64,000 nucleotides of DNA from NCBI GenBank assembly GCA_031213475.1, contig JARUPZ010000009.1:10635601-10699600 (forward strand). The letters run 5' to 3'. The notes below the pieces were generated by a model. That model was not told the DNA's origin and did not search any database. It saw only the letters and a program-made list of their open reading frames with translations. The translations under genes were made by a program, and so were the position numbers. Below, piece by piece: positions 44,601 to 53,071 of this stretch. The DNA comes from Nereocystis luetkeana (taxonomy: Eukaryota > Sar > Phaeophyceae > Laminariales > Laminariaceae). The first letter of the stretch is position 1. Each line of letters starts with the position of its first letter.

Positions 44601-47600
44601 TTTGTTGTGCATGCAGCCTGTGGCGTTCGGCAGAGTCGATGGTCTGAACGATAACTCGGCCCCATGCGAGAAGAGGGGATGCTTCTCCCCACAGGTGAAC
44701 CCACTCCTTCCTACACACAGAGACCTATACCATGGATCAGATGTATCGGATGCAACAGATATATCGGATCGATCAGATATATCAGCCAGAAATATCAGAT
44801 AGCTCATATATCAGATCGATCAGATATATCGGCCAGAAATATCAGATAGCTCATATATCAGATCGATCAGATATATCGGCCAAACATATCAGATAGCTCA
44901 TATATCAGATCGATCAGATATATCAGCCAGAAATATCAGATAGCTCCTATATCAGATATATATATATATATATATGTATATATATTATATATATCCGATA
45001 CATCAGACAGATCAGATAGATCATATGCATCAGATGTATTAGGCAGATTAGACAGATCATATGTATCAGACAGACCAGATGTGTCACAGAGAAAAGACAG
45101 ATCATATATAGTACTCATACCAGATATTCATATATATATCAGAGATATCGGACATATCAGATATATCAGATATATCAGACATATCGGATATATCATACTT
45201 ACAGGTATATCAGACATGTCGGATATATCAGATAGATTAGATATATCTGATGTATATACCTGGTATCAGATATACCAGACTTACAGGTATACCAGGTATC
45301 AGGTACGTCGGATATGTCCGATAGGTCATATCCCTACAGTAGTTCACGGTGACGCATGCCCCAATACTACATTAGGACTTGTATCGTTTTTTTTTGCCTT
45401 CCGAGGCAATATTTCTTAATCGACAGAGCCCCTCATCGTACGAACTATGTGTCCCTAGCGTGTTGCACAGTTTTTTTCGCTGGCACTCAGGCCATGCATG
45501 GTGCTCATCCGGTTACAGCCCTTTTTGGACTGCAGTCCCGTATTGGAGACGAGTGAGTTCTAATTTGACTGGTTCGTCCCCAAAACGAGACTGCCGCCCT
45601 AAAAGGGTCAGTAGAGGTTTCTGGCAAACATTTTATCAAAAGTCAGTTTTGGGTGGGGTGTGGAGGTCGTCAGGTGAGGAGCCTCAGACAATTAGGCGCC
45701 GCCCTTACAAGGCAAAAAGTACGCGTCTAATCTACAGCAGTAGGTCGTACTATATTCGGGGCAGATATTATGCGTATCGTTCACAGACCTATGCCAATGG
45801 AAACACGAAGTCAAAAAGTTTTCTTTCGAGAAGATTGCTCTCAAAGAACAGCCGAAAATATCCTCCTTACCGCCGCTGTGGGAAAACATTTTTTTTTTTT
45901 CTCGATTTTTTTTTCTTTTTAACGGCTGCAGGCGGCGCACTTTGTTTTTTCTCGTTGCAAGTTGTCAACACGCTGATAAAGACCAGCTCGTGCGACGATA
46001 GACTCTCCATCTCGACATCGACTCAGCCCACAGCCAACCAGCTCGGTGACGGGCAAGGCCAACGAGTATAGATAACGGCCTCTAAGATACCAGGTGGATC
46101 CATGGTCTAGGGGGCGAGAGCTTGCCGGCGGCGTCCTACGGTAACCTCCCAAACCTGAGAAAAAACTCTATTTTTGGCCATTCGAGACGGATCGAGAATT
46201 TTTTGTCATTTGTTTCGTTCACACCAGCGCCCTATTGTTGTTTTTTTGTCATACGCCTGGAAGCAGCGCCCGCCACATGCCACCGATCATGTGTGTAAAC
46301 ACGGTGACCCTGGGGTGGGTTGGAACCCCTAACGAGCGCACCCCGTTCAGAATTCATGACGCAGTCGTTGGTTTCGTCGATCGATGTCTGTCGGGGACTC
46401 GGAATCTCGCCGCTTCGAACGAAACATCCGCCTGAGTTTTTCTGACGCCGATCTTGGTCCAACATCGGCCCCATAACTGTTTTTTCCGTGTTTTTCCAAA
46501 GTTTGGAACTGTCCGCTTTAAAAAACCTACCCATAGCAATCTGTACCTGGGATTTTCCGACGGGTATGTTTGGAATTCAGACTTTTTAAAGGCAAATATG
46601 CGTTTCCATTGGCATAGAGGTCTTAGCCCGCAAGATTCATATATATCACGAGAAGGATTTGGAAGCCATTTTTCTCCGAAACATTGTGGGGGGGGAGGGT
46701 TGTACTCGATAGCAGGGATGCACTCGATCCCATGCAAGGCCGTAGTCGTGTGACCATAGACCCTCGCATCCCTACAATGCCGGGACGGAGCTTACCCCCC
46801 CCCCTGCGGGGTAGGGGCAGCTAAGAATAATGATAATAAGGAGAAGTGAGCCTCGGGCGTCACCGCCTACAGCCTCAGAAGTCGAGGGCGATGATACCGA
46901 CCGGCACATCCATTATCCACGATAGGGCGAGGGTACCGACCGGCACGTAACTGCCCTTTTCTAGAGACCGAACGATCGCGATCCTTGTGCGATTTCAATG
47001 ATCCTTGCGGTACCTAGACAACGTGCTGTTGGGCTCTTTGCGCAGCATCGCACTGTGGCTACTAGGGGGTCTTTGTGATCCACAACAGGGGTCGTGATGG
47101 GGGTATTGTACAACATGCCCGGCCAGAGGTGGGGGGGGAAATGGGGTCTATCTACCAGGTACGTATCTAATATGAAACGGCTCTTCTTGAGTATCATCGA
47201 ATAGCGGACAGTGTACTCGTAGGAGTTTTTACGATCTGAATCGTGATATGTACGGCGCTTGCGTAACATTCGCATGGTGGAAACCGTGGGTTTTATCTAT
47301 ACACCACTCTGTCCCTACAGATAAGAAAGCGTGTTTATAGTAAAATTCAATCAAAACGGTCCTCATGTAAAGAAAGGAACGGAATAGTGTGTGGTATCAG
47401 ATCAGATCAGATAAAATCAGGCCGGATCGGATCAGATCGGATCAGATTCGATCATATTAGCCCAGACCCACCTTTCACGATCTAGATATTCACCTCTTAC
47501 TTTTTGTGAGAGGGCCGGTAGTACCCCGCGGACGTCGAAGTTCCAAGCTGTTTCATTTCAATAATGGGACGGGGGGAGATAAATAGAGAGAAAGAGAGAG

Positions 47601-50600
47601 AGAGTGCATACGCCGAGCGACGCATTTATATGTATTGAAATTTCGACGAGATCGTTCCAGTAAGACCTTGATGACATTTTTCCAACAAGATCCCGACGAT
47701 TTTTTTTCGAATCAGACCTCGACAAGATTTTTTCAACAAGATCGGTTCAACAAGATCTTGACGGGATCGTTCCAATTAAGTCTCGACGATATTTGTATTA
47801 TAAGATCTCGACGGGATCTTTCCAACGTTATATCGACGAGATATTTCCAATATGATCTCGACGATATCGTTTCAACAAGATCTCGACGAGATATTTCCAA
47901 TAATACGAGAACTTCTCAACAACATCTCTACGAGATATTTCCAGTAAAATCTCGACGAGATCTTTCCAATAAAATCTCGACGAGATCTTTCCAATAAAAT
48001 CTCGACGAGATCTTCCAATGAGATCTCGACGAGATCTTTCCAGAATCCACGTTTTTCCGTTATGTACACGTACGTATGTATATGATACGCCTCGATTTTT
48101 GGAGGAAAATGGGTCCGAAATTAGTCCTTGCGTGGTACCACACCTCCGAGGAAAGCCTTGTATCTCTGGGCGTAAATGTTAGAACCGATTGGTTTCATAT
48201 TAGTATATAGAATGCCCTTGTATTTCCGGTCACAGTGGTATACGGCGCGTTGTGCACCGACTGTGTATACTGCTGTAGTGTATACTTGCCGCACCCCACC
48301 CCATATTGCTCCGTTACACCACACCCCCATCGCACGCCATATATTTTCCTGGAACTACCTACTTTAGGACTGCATTGCCGTTGTGGGGGACAAAACACTT
48401 GATAATTACAGTCAGAGTTGGGTCTCTGTTCACGGTGGGTACCTCTGTTTAAGAGCCCCCCGTGACGAGCGGAAACGCGCGCTCTTTGTGCAGTGCGTAT
48501 TGCACTAATCCGTTGTGGGCAAATATGTATCTACTTCGTGTAACGTTTATTAACAGTATAGGTGGAACGAGCCGTCTCACCGCTCGTAACTCCAAAATGC
48601 TCTTATCTTGTGCGCTCTTAACTCCAGTACGTATTGCTCTATTCGGCAGTCGGCGATACATAAATACATACTTCGAAGTAGATATACAGCTTTTCGTATA
48701 GGTGGGACAAGCCGTGTTACCGCTCGTAATTCAAGGGTGCTCTTATATCGGGTGCTCTCAAATCGGGGCTCTCAACTACCGTGCGTGCTGCTCTTTTATA
48801 TATATACCAGGTATTTATAGATAAGTGTCAGTATAGGTGGGACAAGCCTCAACTCACCGCTGTTGACTCCAGAATGATCTTGTCTTGGGGTGGTCTTAAA
48901 CAGGGGCACCCACCGCAGCGCAGTAGTAGAGGTGCTCGCTGAGTAACCGGGATGCTGGCCCGACCTAGAGCTGCTCTTGTTTGAGTTTTCCACGCCTATT
49001 TCACCCTTTTACGACTACCGCCGAGTCCCGTTTTGGGCACGCACTGCTTAGAATCTGAGTGGTTTTGTACCCTAAACGGGACAAAGTATGTAGAATTTGA
49101 CCGTTTTCCCCCCAAAACGGGACTGCAGTTTTGCTCTAAAAGGGATAGTAAGGACAACCCCCTCCCCCCCCCCCCGCCTCTTCCGAATTTCCTATTTACC
49201 CATGCTGTCAGTTTCTTGTGGGGGGCTGTCTCCTACGAGAGGAGTGCTAGTTGGTTTTGTTCGCTGACCCCCTTAACGTTCGCCACCCTATCCATGCTTG
49301 CCCCCCCCCCCCGCCCCCCGACCATCACCCCCATTGCGCGCCATTTTTTTCACGTTTGTGTATATATGATGTCCTCTACAGGACAAGCGTAACGCCTCCC
49401 ACGTTCTAGCCTCCACGGGGTGCTGCGACGACTTCACGCGACCCTGCGAAGTCCCCGTGTACCCCTCAGGACGCGAAACGGATCACGTTTTCAGCTACAA
49501 GGACTACGGTCCGGGCGGCCTGTTCTGGCCATACGGTGGCTCCGGCACCTTCGTCAGCGCCGGGCTGGCGATGGCCGTGGTGGGGGGGGAGAGGGGGTGG
49601 AGTAACTGCGCCAGCATTTTTGGCGTCATGAATACAGACGTGCAGGTAATTCGCGATACGTAAATGTTGTACTGACTCCTAAATGAGGGGCAATTGATTG
49701 TTGTTTTTCACGCCCCCTTGATGGAAGAAATTACGCATCTTTTTTTTGCAAGGCTGAGCGTGCTGAGCGCCAACCATTCCATCGGCCGCGTAAACTACCG
49801 CGGCAGGGGTGCGATCCCGCGGGAACAGGTGCTGGTGCCTTACTTTTATGAGCTGACGTAGTCAGGGAGTTGCTCAATGCCTCGCCCCAAAAACGCGGCA
49901 CTGGAAGAAGTTTTAGTCGAGCAACCCGACCCAACATTTCTATGCGCTGTTGTGGCACCGTGATACAGCAGTGGTCGCTCTATAGCACAGGTTGAGCAGA
50001 ACCGGCTCCCCGCTACGTAGGGTGCCGGTGAAGTAGCTCGGCGCAGATGATATTTAGCCAGCGCGGCAATGTGCGGAGGAGTGGCGCCGGTCGCTGCTGT
50101 AGTGCCGATATTGTTGGCTGACGCATATACCGGCGCTATGGTTGCGCCAGCACAGTTATTTATTTCAAGTCATGCTTCGGGCGAGGTACGAGTTGAGCTT
50201 CCAAGTCGTGTGAGGATCTTGAAAAAACAAGGCACCATCGCCACCGTGACGTTGCTCTCTGTCCTACGTTGTTTTCGCTACCTGTGCTGACGGCTCTTAT
50301 CTCCTGAGCCGCATCCGTCAGGCTCGCCCCCGTGAACATGGGTGTGCGTGTCTCCGTCCACCCACCTCGCGGCCCTTCCCTTCGCTCTTGGCGCAAGCAA
50401 TCCCTGACTGGTCGGTGAAAACCCGATGTGCTCCGTCCAGGCATCGTAGAAAAATGCGAGGGTCTATGGCCATACGACTACGGCCATGCACGATAGGGAG
50501 TACCCCTCCCCCCCCCCCCCCCCCCCTCCCCCCTCCCTGGCTACGTATAACCGTGACCATTGCCACCTTTCGTTCATCGTGCGCAAAGTTCGCGCAGTGT

Positions 50601-51649
50601 ATCAGGATGCACGGGTATTCCATGGGTCGCTACCCGGAGGGGTTTGCTCAGATGGAGACGTCTGATCCGGATCAGATTCGAGCGACGCTAGCAGACGACT
50701 GCCAGGTACGTCGAGGTTTGGGACGCACAAAGCAGCGATGAACAATCCATTTCGTGTACTGACATACTTCGAAGTTGCTCAGGGTCAGATATCGGGGGCA
50801 TCAGCATTATACGACAAGGCGAAAAAGACTCACGAGGTGACGCGTTCTACGATAGAGGTAGCACATTTCCACTAAATGGTTTCTGAATGACGGGGTTTCT
50901 TAACCCAAAATCGTCGCAATGTCAACCTTGATTCGAAACATGACGTTCTTGTATGCTTGGGCCATGGGATTATTCATCGGGATGCAGTTTTGATTCTTGC
51001 CGAAGTCAGCTTTCGGGTGAGGTATGGAGCTCCTGGAGTGAGGAGCCTCAGAAGATTCAGGGTGAAGCTCTATGGTAGAACGCCTCAGGCTACCTAAGTA
51101 CGTAGCAGGCACGTGTCACGAGATACGTGATTAATTTTTGGAAGAAACACGCTTGAGAAAAAAAAAACGTTCGGGCACCGGTGTAGTTGACAAGAAACCC
51201 TACGGCATCGCATCAACTTCGAGCGTCACTATCACTAGCAGGTTGCTATCAGGCAGGTAATGGCTTTGAACTAAATCCATCCGCGCTTTTCACCCCTCAG
51301 GCAGATCACGATCTAAGTAAATTATCTGCAGCAGGTCCTATCCTGGAGTTATGGTGTGCTGTGCAGGGCCTGTACTCTCGTCTGAGGCGTGGCCCTTACT
51401 TGATATGTTTCCCTGCGCCACAACGGGCGGCTGCGCTAAAACCCTCCTGGTGACTTACAGATCATGGGGGTGCACCTCGGCATCAAGCACCTCGCGGACG
51501 GTAGCAACTACACGGCAGACTCCTTCGGGGATGCTGTCACCGCCGTGCGAGACATCGACTTGGCATGGGCGTCGGAGAACTCTGGTACGCAGGACCTGGA
51601 CACCCTGTGCCACGAGTCGTGGGCCGCGCTTACGCGGTACGACGAGTAG
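31714..51649 (+). CDS. Fringe/GT31-like type II membrane glycosyltransferase, six exons
   Basis: The predicted protein of about 448 residues should transfer a sugar in the Golgi lumen. Residues 1-45 are cytosolic, about 46-67 ([20 protein letters not shown]) form a signal anchor, then comes a low-complexity stem. The catalytic part begins [15 protein letters not shown], continues [11 protein letters not shown], has the metal-binding triad in [15 protein letters not shown], then [16 protein letters not shown] (GT31 G-G-A/S-G motif) and [14 protein letters not shown]. Order and spacing fit the Fringe/GT31 family; donor and acceptor sugars cannot be told. All five junctions are phase 0 with GT-AG ends. 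The start ATG at 31714 (AGTAATGGCT) follows a likely acceptor (TTTTCCTGCCAG) at 31696, so a 5' UTR intron is likely. One frame conflict lies in exon 1 (see there). Confidence 0.85.
32104..32178 (+). repeat. G11 plus (GGA)n tract in coding exon 1
   Basis: A run of 11 G followed by some 20 GGA/GAG triplets. It encodes the low-complexity stem of the glycosyltransferase, and its length decides the reading frame of everything downstream. Confidence 0.9.
32310..32460 (-). repeat. Repeat F fragment, minus strand, in intron 1
   Basis: GGTTGGCGTCGGTTGGCAAC and CTCACTACGTGAGCTAGACG are the reverse complement of the 3' end of repeat F at 6080-6165. Confidence 0.7.
32505..32609. mobile_element. Family C miniature element, reference copy
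   Basis: 105 bp between TA at 32503-32504 and TA at 32610-32611. Ends TTACGGGGGTCCATAGTTAA and CCCCCGTAA. No micro-insertion. Confidence 0.9.
32665..33690. repeat. GGTACCCGG-rich satellite patches and a 180-bp tandem duplication
   Basis: Dense GGGTACCCGG, GGTACCGG and GGTACTGG words fill 32675-32830, 33395-33425 and 33570-33660; many are perfect palindromes. Two units of about 180 bp, sharing CAGCCTCCTCTCT, CGCCTGAGGACCG and CCGCTCAAACACCAGAGTGG, occupy about 33240-33420 and 33420-33600 in direct order. Each unit ends in a satellite patch. Confidence 0.75.
33914..34029. mobile_element. Family C miniature element with micro-insertion
   Basis: CTACGGGGGGAGGATAGTAA on the left and ACGTTCCTCCGTAATGG on the right. 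At 33973-33981 TATATAGGTTTTT of sister copies reads TATACCTGGTAGGTTTTT. Confidence 0.85.
34555..34770 (-). repeat. Repeat F fragment, minus strand, in intron 1
   Basis: GGCACCCACGAGAAGGCAGC and ATATGCAAGTCCGCCTCACA are the reverse complement of the middle of repeat F. Confidence 0.65.
35050..35470 (-). mobile_element. SINE-1, minus strand, split by two family C elements
   Basis: 35055-35150 matches the reversed 3' part of SINE-1 (CCCATTCGTTATCTTCACCC, ACTCGCGCCTCAGATCC). After two family C insertions the body resumes at 35391-35465 (TATCGCGAGTGGACTGC, TTCCCTCGTCGCCTCGCG). The SINE is therefore older than the two insertions. Confidence 0.7.
35165..35391. mobile_element. Two family C miniature elements in direct tandem
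   Basis: First copy about 35165-35272, second about 35283-35388, separated by about 10 bp. They sit inside the SINE-1 of 35050-35470. Confidence 0.85.
35510..35756 (+). repeat. (TCTA)n microsatellite
   Basis: About 245 bp of TATCTATC with interspersed TGTC and TATA variants. It gives a spurious YLSIYLSI frame. Confidence 0.95.
36111..36212 (+). CDS. Glycosyltransferase exon 2
   Basis: [20 protein letters not shown] and on to LLPAVAE, with donor GTGAGG at 36213. The frame is phase 0 at both ends. The acceptor is chosen at GGAAAG (36110), preceded by a long C/T-rich stretch with interposed CTTGATCG. It is the weakest of the junctions; an alternative a few codons away is possible. The block is the D-rich strand that precedes the DDD motif in GT31 enzymes. 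Confidence 0.7.
36958..37113 (+). repeat. (GGA)n purine tract
   Basis: About 150 bp of GGA/GAG triplets with hardly an interruption. A (CTC)n tract of similar length lies at 37838-37955 on the same strand. Confidence 0.95.
37500..37830 (-). repeat. Repeat F, minus strand
   Basis: GTCCGCCTCAAAAGCGGTTC, GGTCGGTGAAAGCCCGAC and GCCATGCATGAGATCGA blocks in reverse order. A C-run at about 37488-37511 stands where + copies have G. The last block (CATGAGATCGAnTACATnTCTCCTATC) is present twice. Confidence 0.75.
37838..37962 (+). repeat. (CTC)n and poly-C tract
   Basis: CTC triplets with CCCTCCCT interruptions, followed by a run of about 20 C. Complementary to the (GGA)n tract 800 bp upstream in the same intron. 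Confidence 0.95.
37989..38095. mobile_element. Family C miniature element
   Basis: TATTACGGGGGACCATAGTA on the left and AACTATGCCCCCCCCATA on the right. Confidence 0.85.
38205..38730 (+). repeat. 85-bp tandem repeat, about six units
   Basis: The block ATATTCATnTCAGAGTCCAA recurs at about 38208, 38288, 38376, 38458, 38549, 38607 and 38685. It alternates with GGTCAGAGTnTAGGAACA and CTGACCGGGAATATAAGCTC. Units vary from 58 to 91 bp. Confidence 0.8.
38857..38943. mobile_element. Family B miniature element
   Basis: Left arm TTTTAGAGCCGCAGTCCCG and right arm CCCCCAAACGGGACCGG...AAAAGGG, then TTAC. Confidence 0.85.
38996..39084. mobile_element. Family B miniature element
   Basis: TTAA at 38992-38995. 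An 89-bp palindrome with GAACCGCAGTCCCG and CGGGACTGCGGCTC. Confidence 0.9.
39239..39327. mobile_element. Family B miniature element
   Basis: Again 89 bp: CCCCTTTAGAAACGCAGTCC on the left and GACTGCGGTTCTAAATGGG on the right. Third copy within 470 bp. Confidence 0.9.
39390..39800 (+). repeat. G-runs with F-like short units
   Basis: A 24-base G-run at 39396-39419 is followed by three short units with TTGCTTGCCTTAGTCATTTG or CCATTGACCACGCATCCC (39420-39480, 39600-39655, 39665-39720). An F fragment (TCGATCTCATGCATGGC...GCCGGGACGGAGCATG) lies at 39505-39580. Confidence 0.65.
40090..40215. mobile_element. Family C miniature element with triple micro-insertion
   Basis: The left end TTTCGGGGGACCATA should be followed by GTTAATAGG. 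Instead there are 21 extra bases made of CCAGGTA, CCTGGTA and CCTGGTA (motifs at 40102, 40109 and 40116). The rest of the element is intact to CCCCCGTAATA. Confidence 0.9.
40258..40365. mobile_element. Family C miniature element
   Basis: TTACTGGGGACCATGGTAAA on the left and GGCCCCCCGTAATAG on the right. Uninterrupted. Confidence 0.85.
40499..40606. mobile_element. Family C miniature element
   Basis: TATTTACGGGGGACCACAGT on the left and ATGGTCCCCCGGAATAAC on the right. Uninterrupted. Confidence 0.85.
40610..42410. other. Intron stretch without recognised elements, plus (CAG)n
   Basis: The only clear structure is an interrupted (CAG)n tract at about 41536-41620 followed by a diverged GCGGCCACGTGTGGCnGG triplet of units (41634-41712). 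The long open frames over 41100-41850 arise from it. Confidence 0.5.
42413..42640. mobile_element. Family C miniature element, split by a nested family C copy
   Basis: The outer copy runs TTACCGGGGGCCATAGTGAG ... CCAAATTTTGCTA, is interrupted at 42449, and resumes TATCAGTGAAAAAATGGCG to GTGGTCCCCCGCAATT. The resumed part carries a micro-insertion at 42579-42588. Confidence 0.9.
42449..42555. mobile_element. Nested family C copy with TA duplication
   Basis: TTACGGGGGGCCATAGTTAA to CACTATGGCCCCGCG, bounded by TA on both sides, in opposite orientation to its host copy. Removing it with one TA restores the outer element, which fixes the target site as TA. Confidence 0.9.
42722..42895 (+). repeat. 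G-rich tracts around an F-like short unit
   Basis: G-runs at about 42727-42780 and 42849-42893 surround ACTCATTCGTTGGTTGCCTC...CACGCACCCCTTTCGG. It lies 100 bp upstream of exon 3, so this stretch of the transcript would be extremely G-rich. Confidence 0.6.
43009..43119 (+). CDS. Glycosyltransferase exon 3 (catalytic DDD motif)
   Basis: Acceptor TTTTCCTTGTCAG and donor GTCAGA. The 37 codons include [20 protein letters not shown] and then [13 protein letters not shown]. The DDD binds the metal and the sugar nucleotide in GT31 enzymes, so the exon carries the active site. Phase 0 at both ends. Confidence 0.9.
43258..43362. mobile_element. Family C miniature element
   Basis: TTACGGGGGGACCATAATAA on the left and CTATGCCCCCCCCTATG on the right. 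Confidence 0.85.
43742..43860. mobile_element. Family C miniature element with micro-insertion
   Basis: CTATTACGTGGGACCATAGT on the left and CTATGATCCCCCGTAGTA on the right. The motif at 43805-43813 sits at the same point as in 33914-34029 (TATA then CCTGGTA then GGTTTTA). Confidence 0.85.
43961..44070. mobile_element. Family C miniature element, last in the window
   Basis: ATTCCGGGGGGCCATAGTTA on the left and AGGGTCCCCCGTGATAG on the right. No family C copy was found between here and the end of the window. Confidence 0.85.
44740..45330 (+). repeat. ATATCAGAT / GATCAGATATATC tandem array
   Basis: Short degenerate units of TATATCAGATCGATCAGA, with a pure TA stretch at about 44956-44995. A nearly exact 53-bp higher-order unit (GATCAGATATATCGGCCAG and on to TAGCTCATATATCA) repeats three to four times at 44770-44950. 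Confidence 0.9.
45519..45607. mobile_element. Family B miniature element
   Basis: 89 bp: CCCTTTTTGGACTGCAGTCC on the left and GAGACTGCCGCCCTAAAAGGG on the right. TTAA not preserved. Confidence 0.85.
45640..45705 (+). repeat. Repeat A fragment
   Basis: AAAAGTCAGTTTTGGGTGGGGTGTGGAG and GTGAGGAGCCTCAGA match the 3' half of repeat A. Confidence 0.6.
46680..46830 (+). repeat. Repeat F fragment
   Basis: GGGGGGGAGGGTTGTACTCGA, then CCGTAGTCGTGTGACCATAG and ACAATGCCGGGACGGAGC, followed by a C-run where other copies continue. Confidence 0.65.
47640..48045 (+). repeat. 25-bp minisatellite (ATCTCGACGAGATCTTTCCAATAAA)n with palindromic core
   Basis: At 47950-48045 the unit repeats with a period of exactly 25 bp; upstream units drift in length. 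The core ATCTCGACGAGAT is almost its own reverse complement, so each unit can form a small hairpin. The unit gives alternate weak frames on both strands. Confidence 0.85.
48363..48410. mobile_element. Family B miniature element, half copy
   Basis: Only the left arm and centre (TAGGACTGCATTGCCGTTGT, GGGGGACAAAACACTTGA) are recognisable. Confidence 0.5.
48555..48900 (+). repeat. 137-bp tandem repeat, about 2.5 units
   Basis: TATAGGTGGnACnAGCCGT and CACCGCTCGTAACTCCAAAATGCTCTTAT-like blocks start at about 48557, 48697 and 48831. Confidence 0.7.
49004..49144. mobile_element. Family B miniature element with an internal duplication
   Basis: CCCTTTTACGACTACCGCCG starts the copy and GCTCTAAAAGGG ends it. 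The length is 141 bp instead of 89 because the right arm (TTTTGTACCCTAAACGGGAC, then TTTTCCCCCCAAAACGGGAC) is present twice. Confidence 0.75.
49382..49645 (+). CDS. Glycosyltransferase exon 4
   Basis: Acceptor GATGTCCTCTACAG and donor GTAATT; 88 codons. It has a Cys pair in [16 protein letters not shown], then [19 protein letters not shown], the glycine-rich acceptor-site motif of GT31, and [15 protein letters not shown]. The trailing D is where these enzymes have a catalytic or structural Asp. The uninterrupted protein-like frame is in strong contrast to the flanking introns. Confidence 0.9.
49646..50597 (+). other. Glycosyltransferase intron 4 (0.95 kb)
   Basis: GTAATT to TTCGCGCAG. Its right part (50285-50515) is a reversed repeat F with a C-run of about 20 bases; the left part shows nothing known. 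Confidence 0.75.
50285..50515 (-). repeat. Repeat F fragment, minus strand, in intron 4
   Basis: GACTGGTCGGTGAAAACCCG, GCTCCGTCCAGGCATCGTAG and GAGGGTCTATGGCCATACG, then a C-run. Confidence 0.7.
50598..50705 (+). CDS. Glycosyltransferase exon 5
   Basis: [20 protein letters not shown] to RATLADDCQ, 36 codons, phase 0 at both ends. The acceptor is TTCGCGCAG (50597), lying within a frame that is open upstream, so the exact left edge rests on the fit of DVQ to CIRMHGY. Donor GTACGT. Confidence 0.75.
50706..51460 (+). other. Glycosyltransferase intron 5 (0.76 kb)
   Basis: GTACGT to GGTGACTTACAG. A complete repeat A occupies 50870-51095. Confidence 0.75.
50870..51095 (+). repeat. Repeat A, copy in intron 5
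   Basis: CTTAACCCAAAATCGTCGCA, GGGCCATGGGATTATTC, GAGGTATGGAGCTCCTGG and GTGAGGAGCCTCAGA. Same orientation as copy 1. Confidence 0.8.
51461..51649 (+). CDS. Glycosyltransferase exon 6 and stop
   Basis: [20 protein letters not shown] through [20 protein letters not shown] to WAALTRYDE, then TAG at 51647-51649. Acceptor CTTACAG. The last 18 codons fall in a 50-bp stretch that recurs, diverged, many times downstream. Confidence 0.85.
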   Translation: MMGVHLGIKHLADGSNYTADSFGDAVTAVRDIDLAWASENSGTQDLDTLCHESWAALTRYDE

Positions 51650-52654
51650 TCTGCGCAGGCTGCAGGGCTCGTGGGCCTCGCTGACTTGGGGTGGACGCCG
51701 GGAGTGAATTGACAAACAGGAACAAGATGCCCTTGTGCCGCTAGTCGCGAGCAGCGCGTACGCAGTACGCCGAGTACTTTACACACGGTTTGGCGGTCGT
51801 GGGTATCGCTGTTGCTTGCGGTGTAGCGGCGGGGGGGGGGGGAAGCGGACCCTTGGCAGGATGTGGACGCCCGTGCGCGACGGGTCGTGAGACGGGCTTG
51901 CGCCGTACGACGAGTAGTCTGCGCATCCATCGGCGGGGTGTTAGGCTCGCCGCCGCAGTGACACGGTAGTAGCCTTCGCGTGTTCGAGGTTGTGTGCCGT
52001 GTGTTCCCAGCGGGAGGAGTTGTTGTCTGCGTCTGCTCATGTTGGGGGGTTTGTAGCGAAAGTGTACGAGGTATGCGTTTCATGGAGACATGCACGAAGC
52101 GTTTGGAGAAACCCTGTGCCACGAGTTTTGTGCGTCACGTTTTTTTTTCGCTGATGGGGTTGAGAAACCCGCGCATACGAACGTTTTCGGGTTTGTTTCG
52201 CGACCAGGTAGGCAAGCATCCGGGTACCCTGTGTATGCGCCACGAGTCGTAGCATGCGCGTTTTTTCGACGCGGATTGTTTTGGGGGAAGTCTTCGCAAT
52301 TCATGAAATTTAATTTTCTGTTTTTCTAGAGATATTTAAGGTGTTTTGTTTGGTCTGGGCGTGTTAGGGTTTGTTCGCGAGTCGTGGGCTGCCCTGTCGC
52401 AGTGGGAAGAAATGTTGTGGTATTGTAGTCTGCACGTCGTCTGAGATCGTATTTGAACGGCAATAATATTATGGGGGCCAGATACTCGGCATCTGGACAC
52501 CCTGTGCCTCGAACGAGTCGTGGTTCCAAGTTTTTGTAGTATTGGGGTGAAACAGCATGGGCATGTAGTTTGTAGTGCTTTTTTTCTAGAGCGTATACCA
52601 GAAGGTACGCGCTGTATCTGGATACCCTATGTGCCGCGAGTCTCCGTGGGTCAT

Positions 52655-52850
52655 GCTTTCGCAGTGGGAGTCGATGAGGGAAAACGGCACAGGACTCTTC
52701 TCGCGATGAACATGCAAGGCATGTGCCGTGGTGGGAAGGGGGTAGGAGAGCCTACTTGGTGATGCCGGGTCTGATTTACGACTGTAAGGAGGGCAGCAGG
52801 AGTAAGAAGAGCGAATATAACCGTAAACGAGAGGAGTAGGCTGGGCATGC
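52655..52850 (+). mobile_element. SINE core-domain remnant
   Basis: GGAGTCGATGAGGGAAAACGG, CTTCTCGCGATGAACATG, AAGGCATGTGCCGTGGTGGG and GAGAGCCTACTTGG follow the order of the SINE-1 body, at moderate identity. The head with the A- and B-boxes is absent. Confidence 0.6.
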
Positions 52851-52979
52851 TTGGGTTTTGTAGTGGAATACTGTTTTTCTTGTTGGGACAGGGGAAGGGC
52901 AAGCACGCGAGCACCTGGGTGCAACTCGTGCTACGATAGGCGTAGTAGGTCTAGCACGTTTTTGACCGAAATTCTTCTG

Positions 52980-53071
52980 ACTTGACGGGAGCTCCGTTAA
53001 GGACACTGAGGTATTGACCCGGGTATCTCCATTTGTGAGACACAATAATACTCGTAACCACTGGGCCCGGG
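52980..53071 (-). mobile_element. Possible tRNA-like fragment
   Basis: On the minus strand GCCCAGTGGTTACGAG resembles an A-box and ACCCGGGTCAATACC a B-box. No SINE body follows. Weak. Confidence 0.25.

Larger units (their letters stand above)
43120..49381 (+). other. Glycosyltransferase intron 3 (6.3 kb)
   Basis: GTCAGA at the left and GTCCTCTACAG at the right. It contains three family C copies, an ATATCAGAT array, three family B copies, part of repeat A, an F fragment, a 25-bp minisatellite and a 137-bp tandem repeat. The rest (44100-44720, 45710-46680, 46830-47380) shows nothing recognisable. Confidence 0.75.

Noticed and set aside
45379-46071. 230-codon frame in intron 3
   Set aside because: Crosses a family B element and a repeat A fragment and has no coherent protein character.
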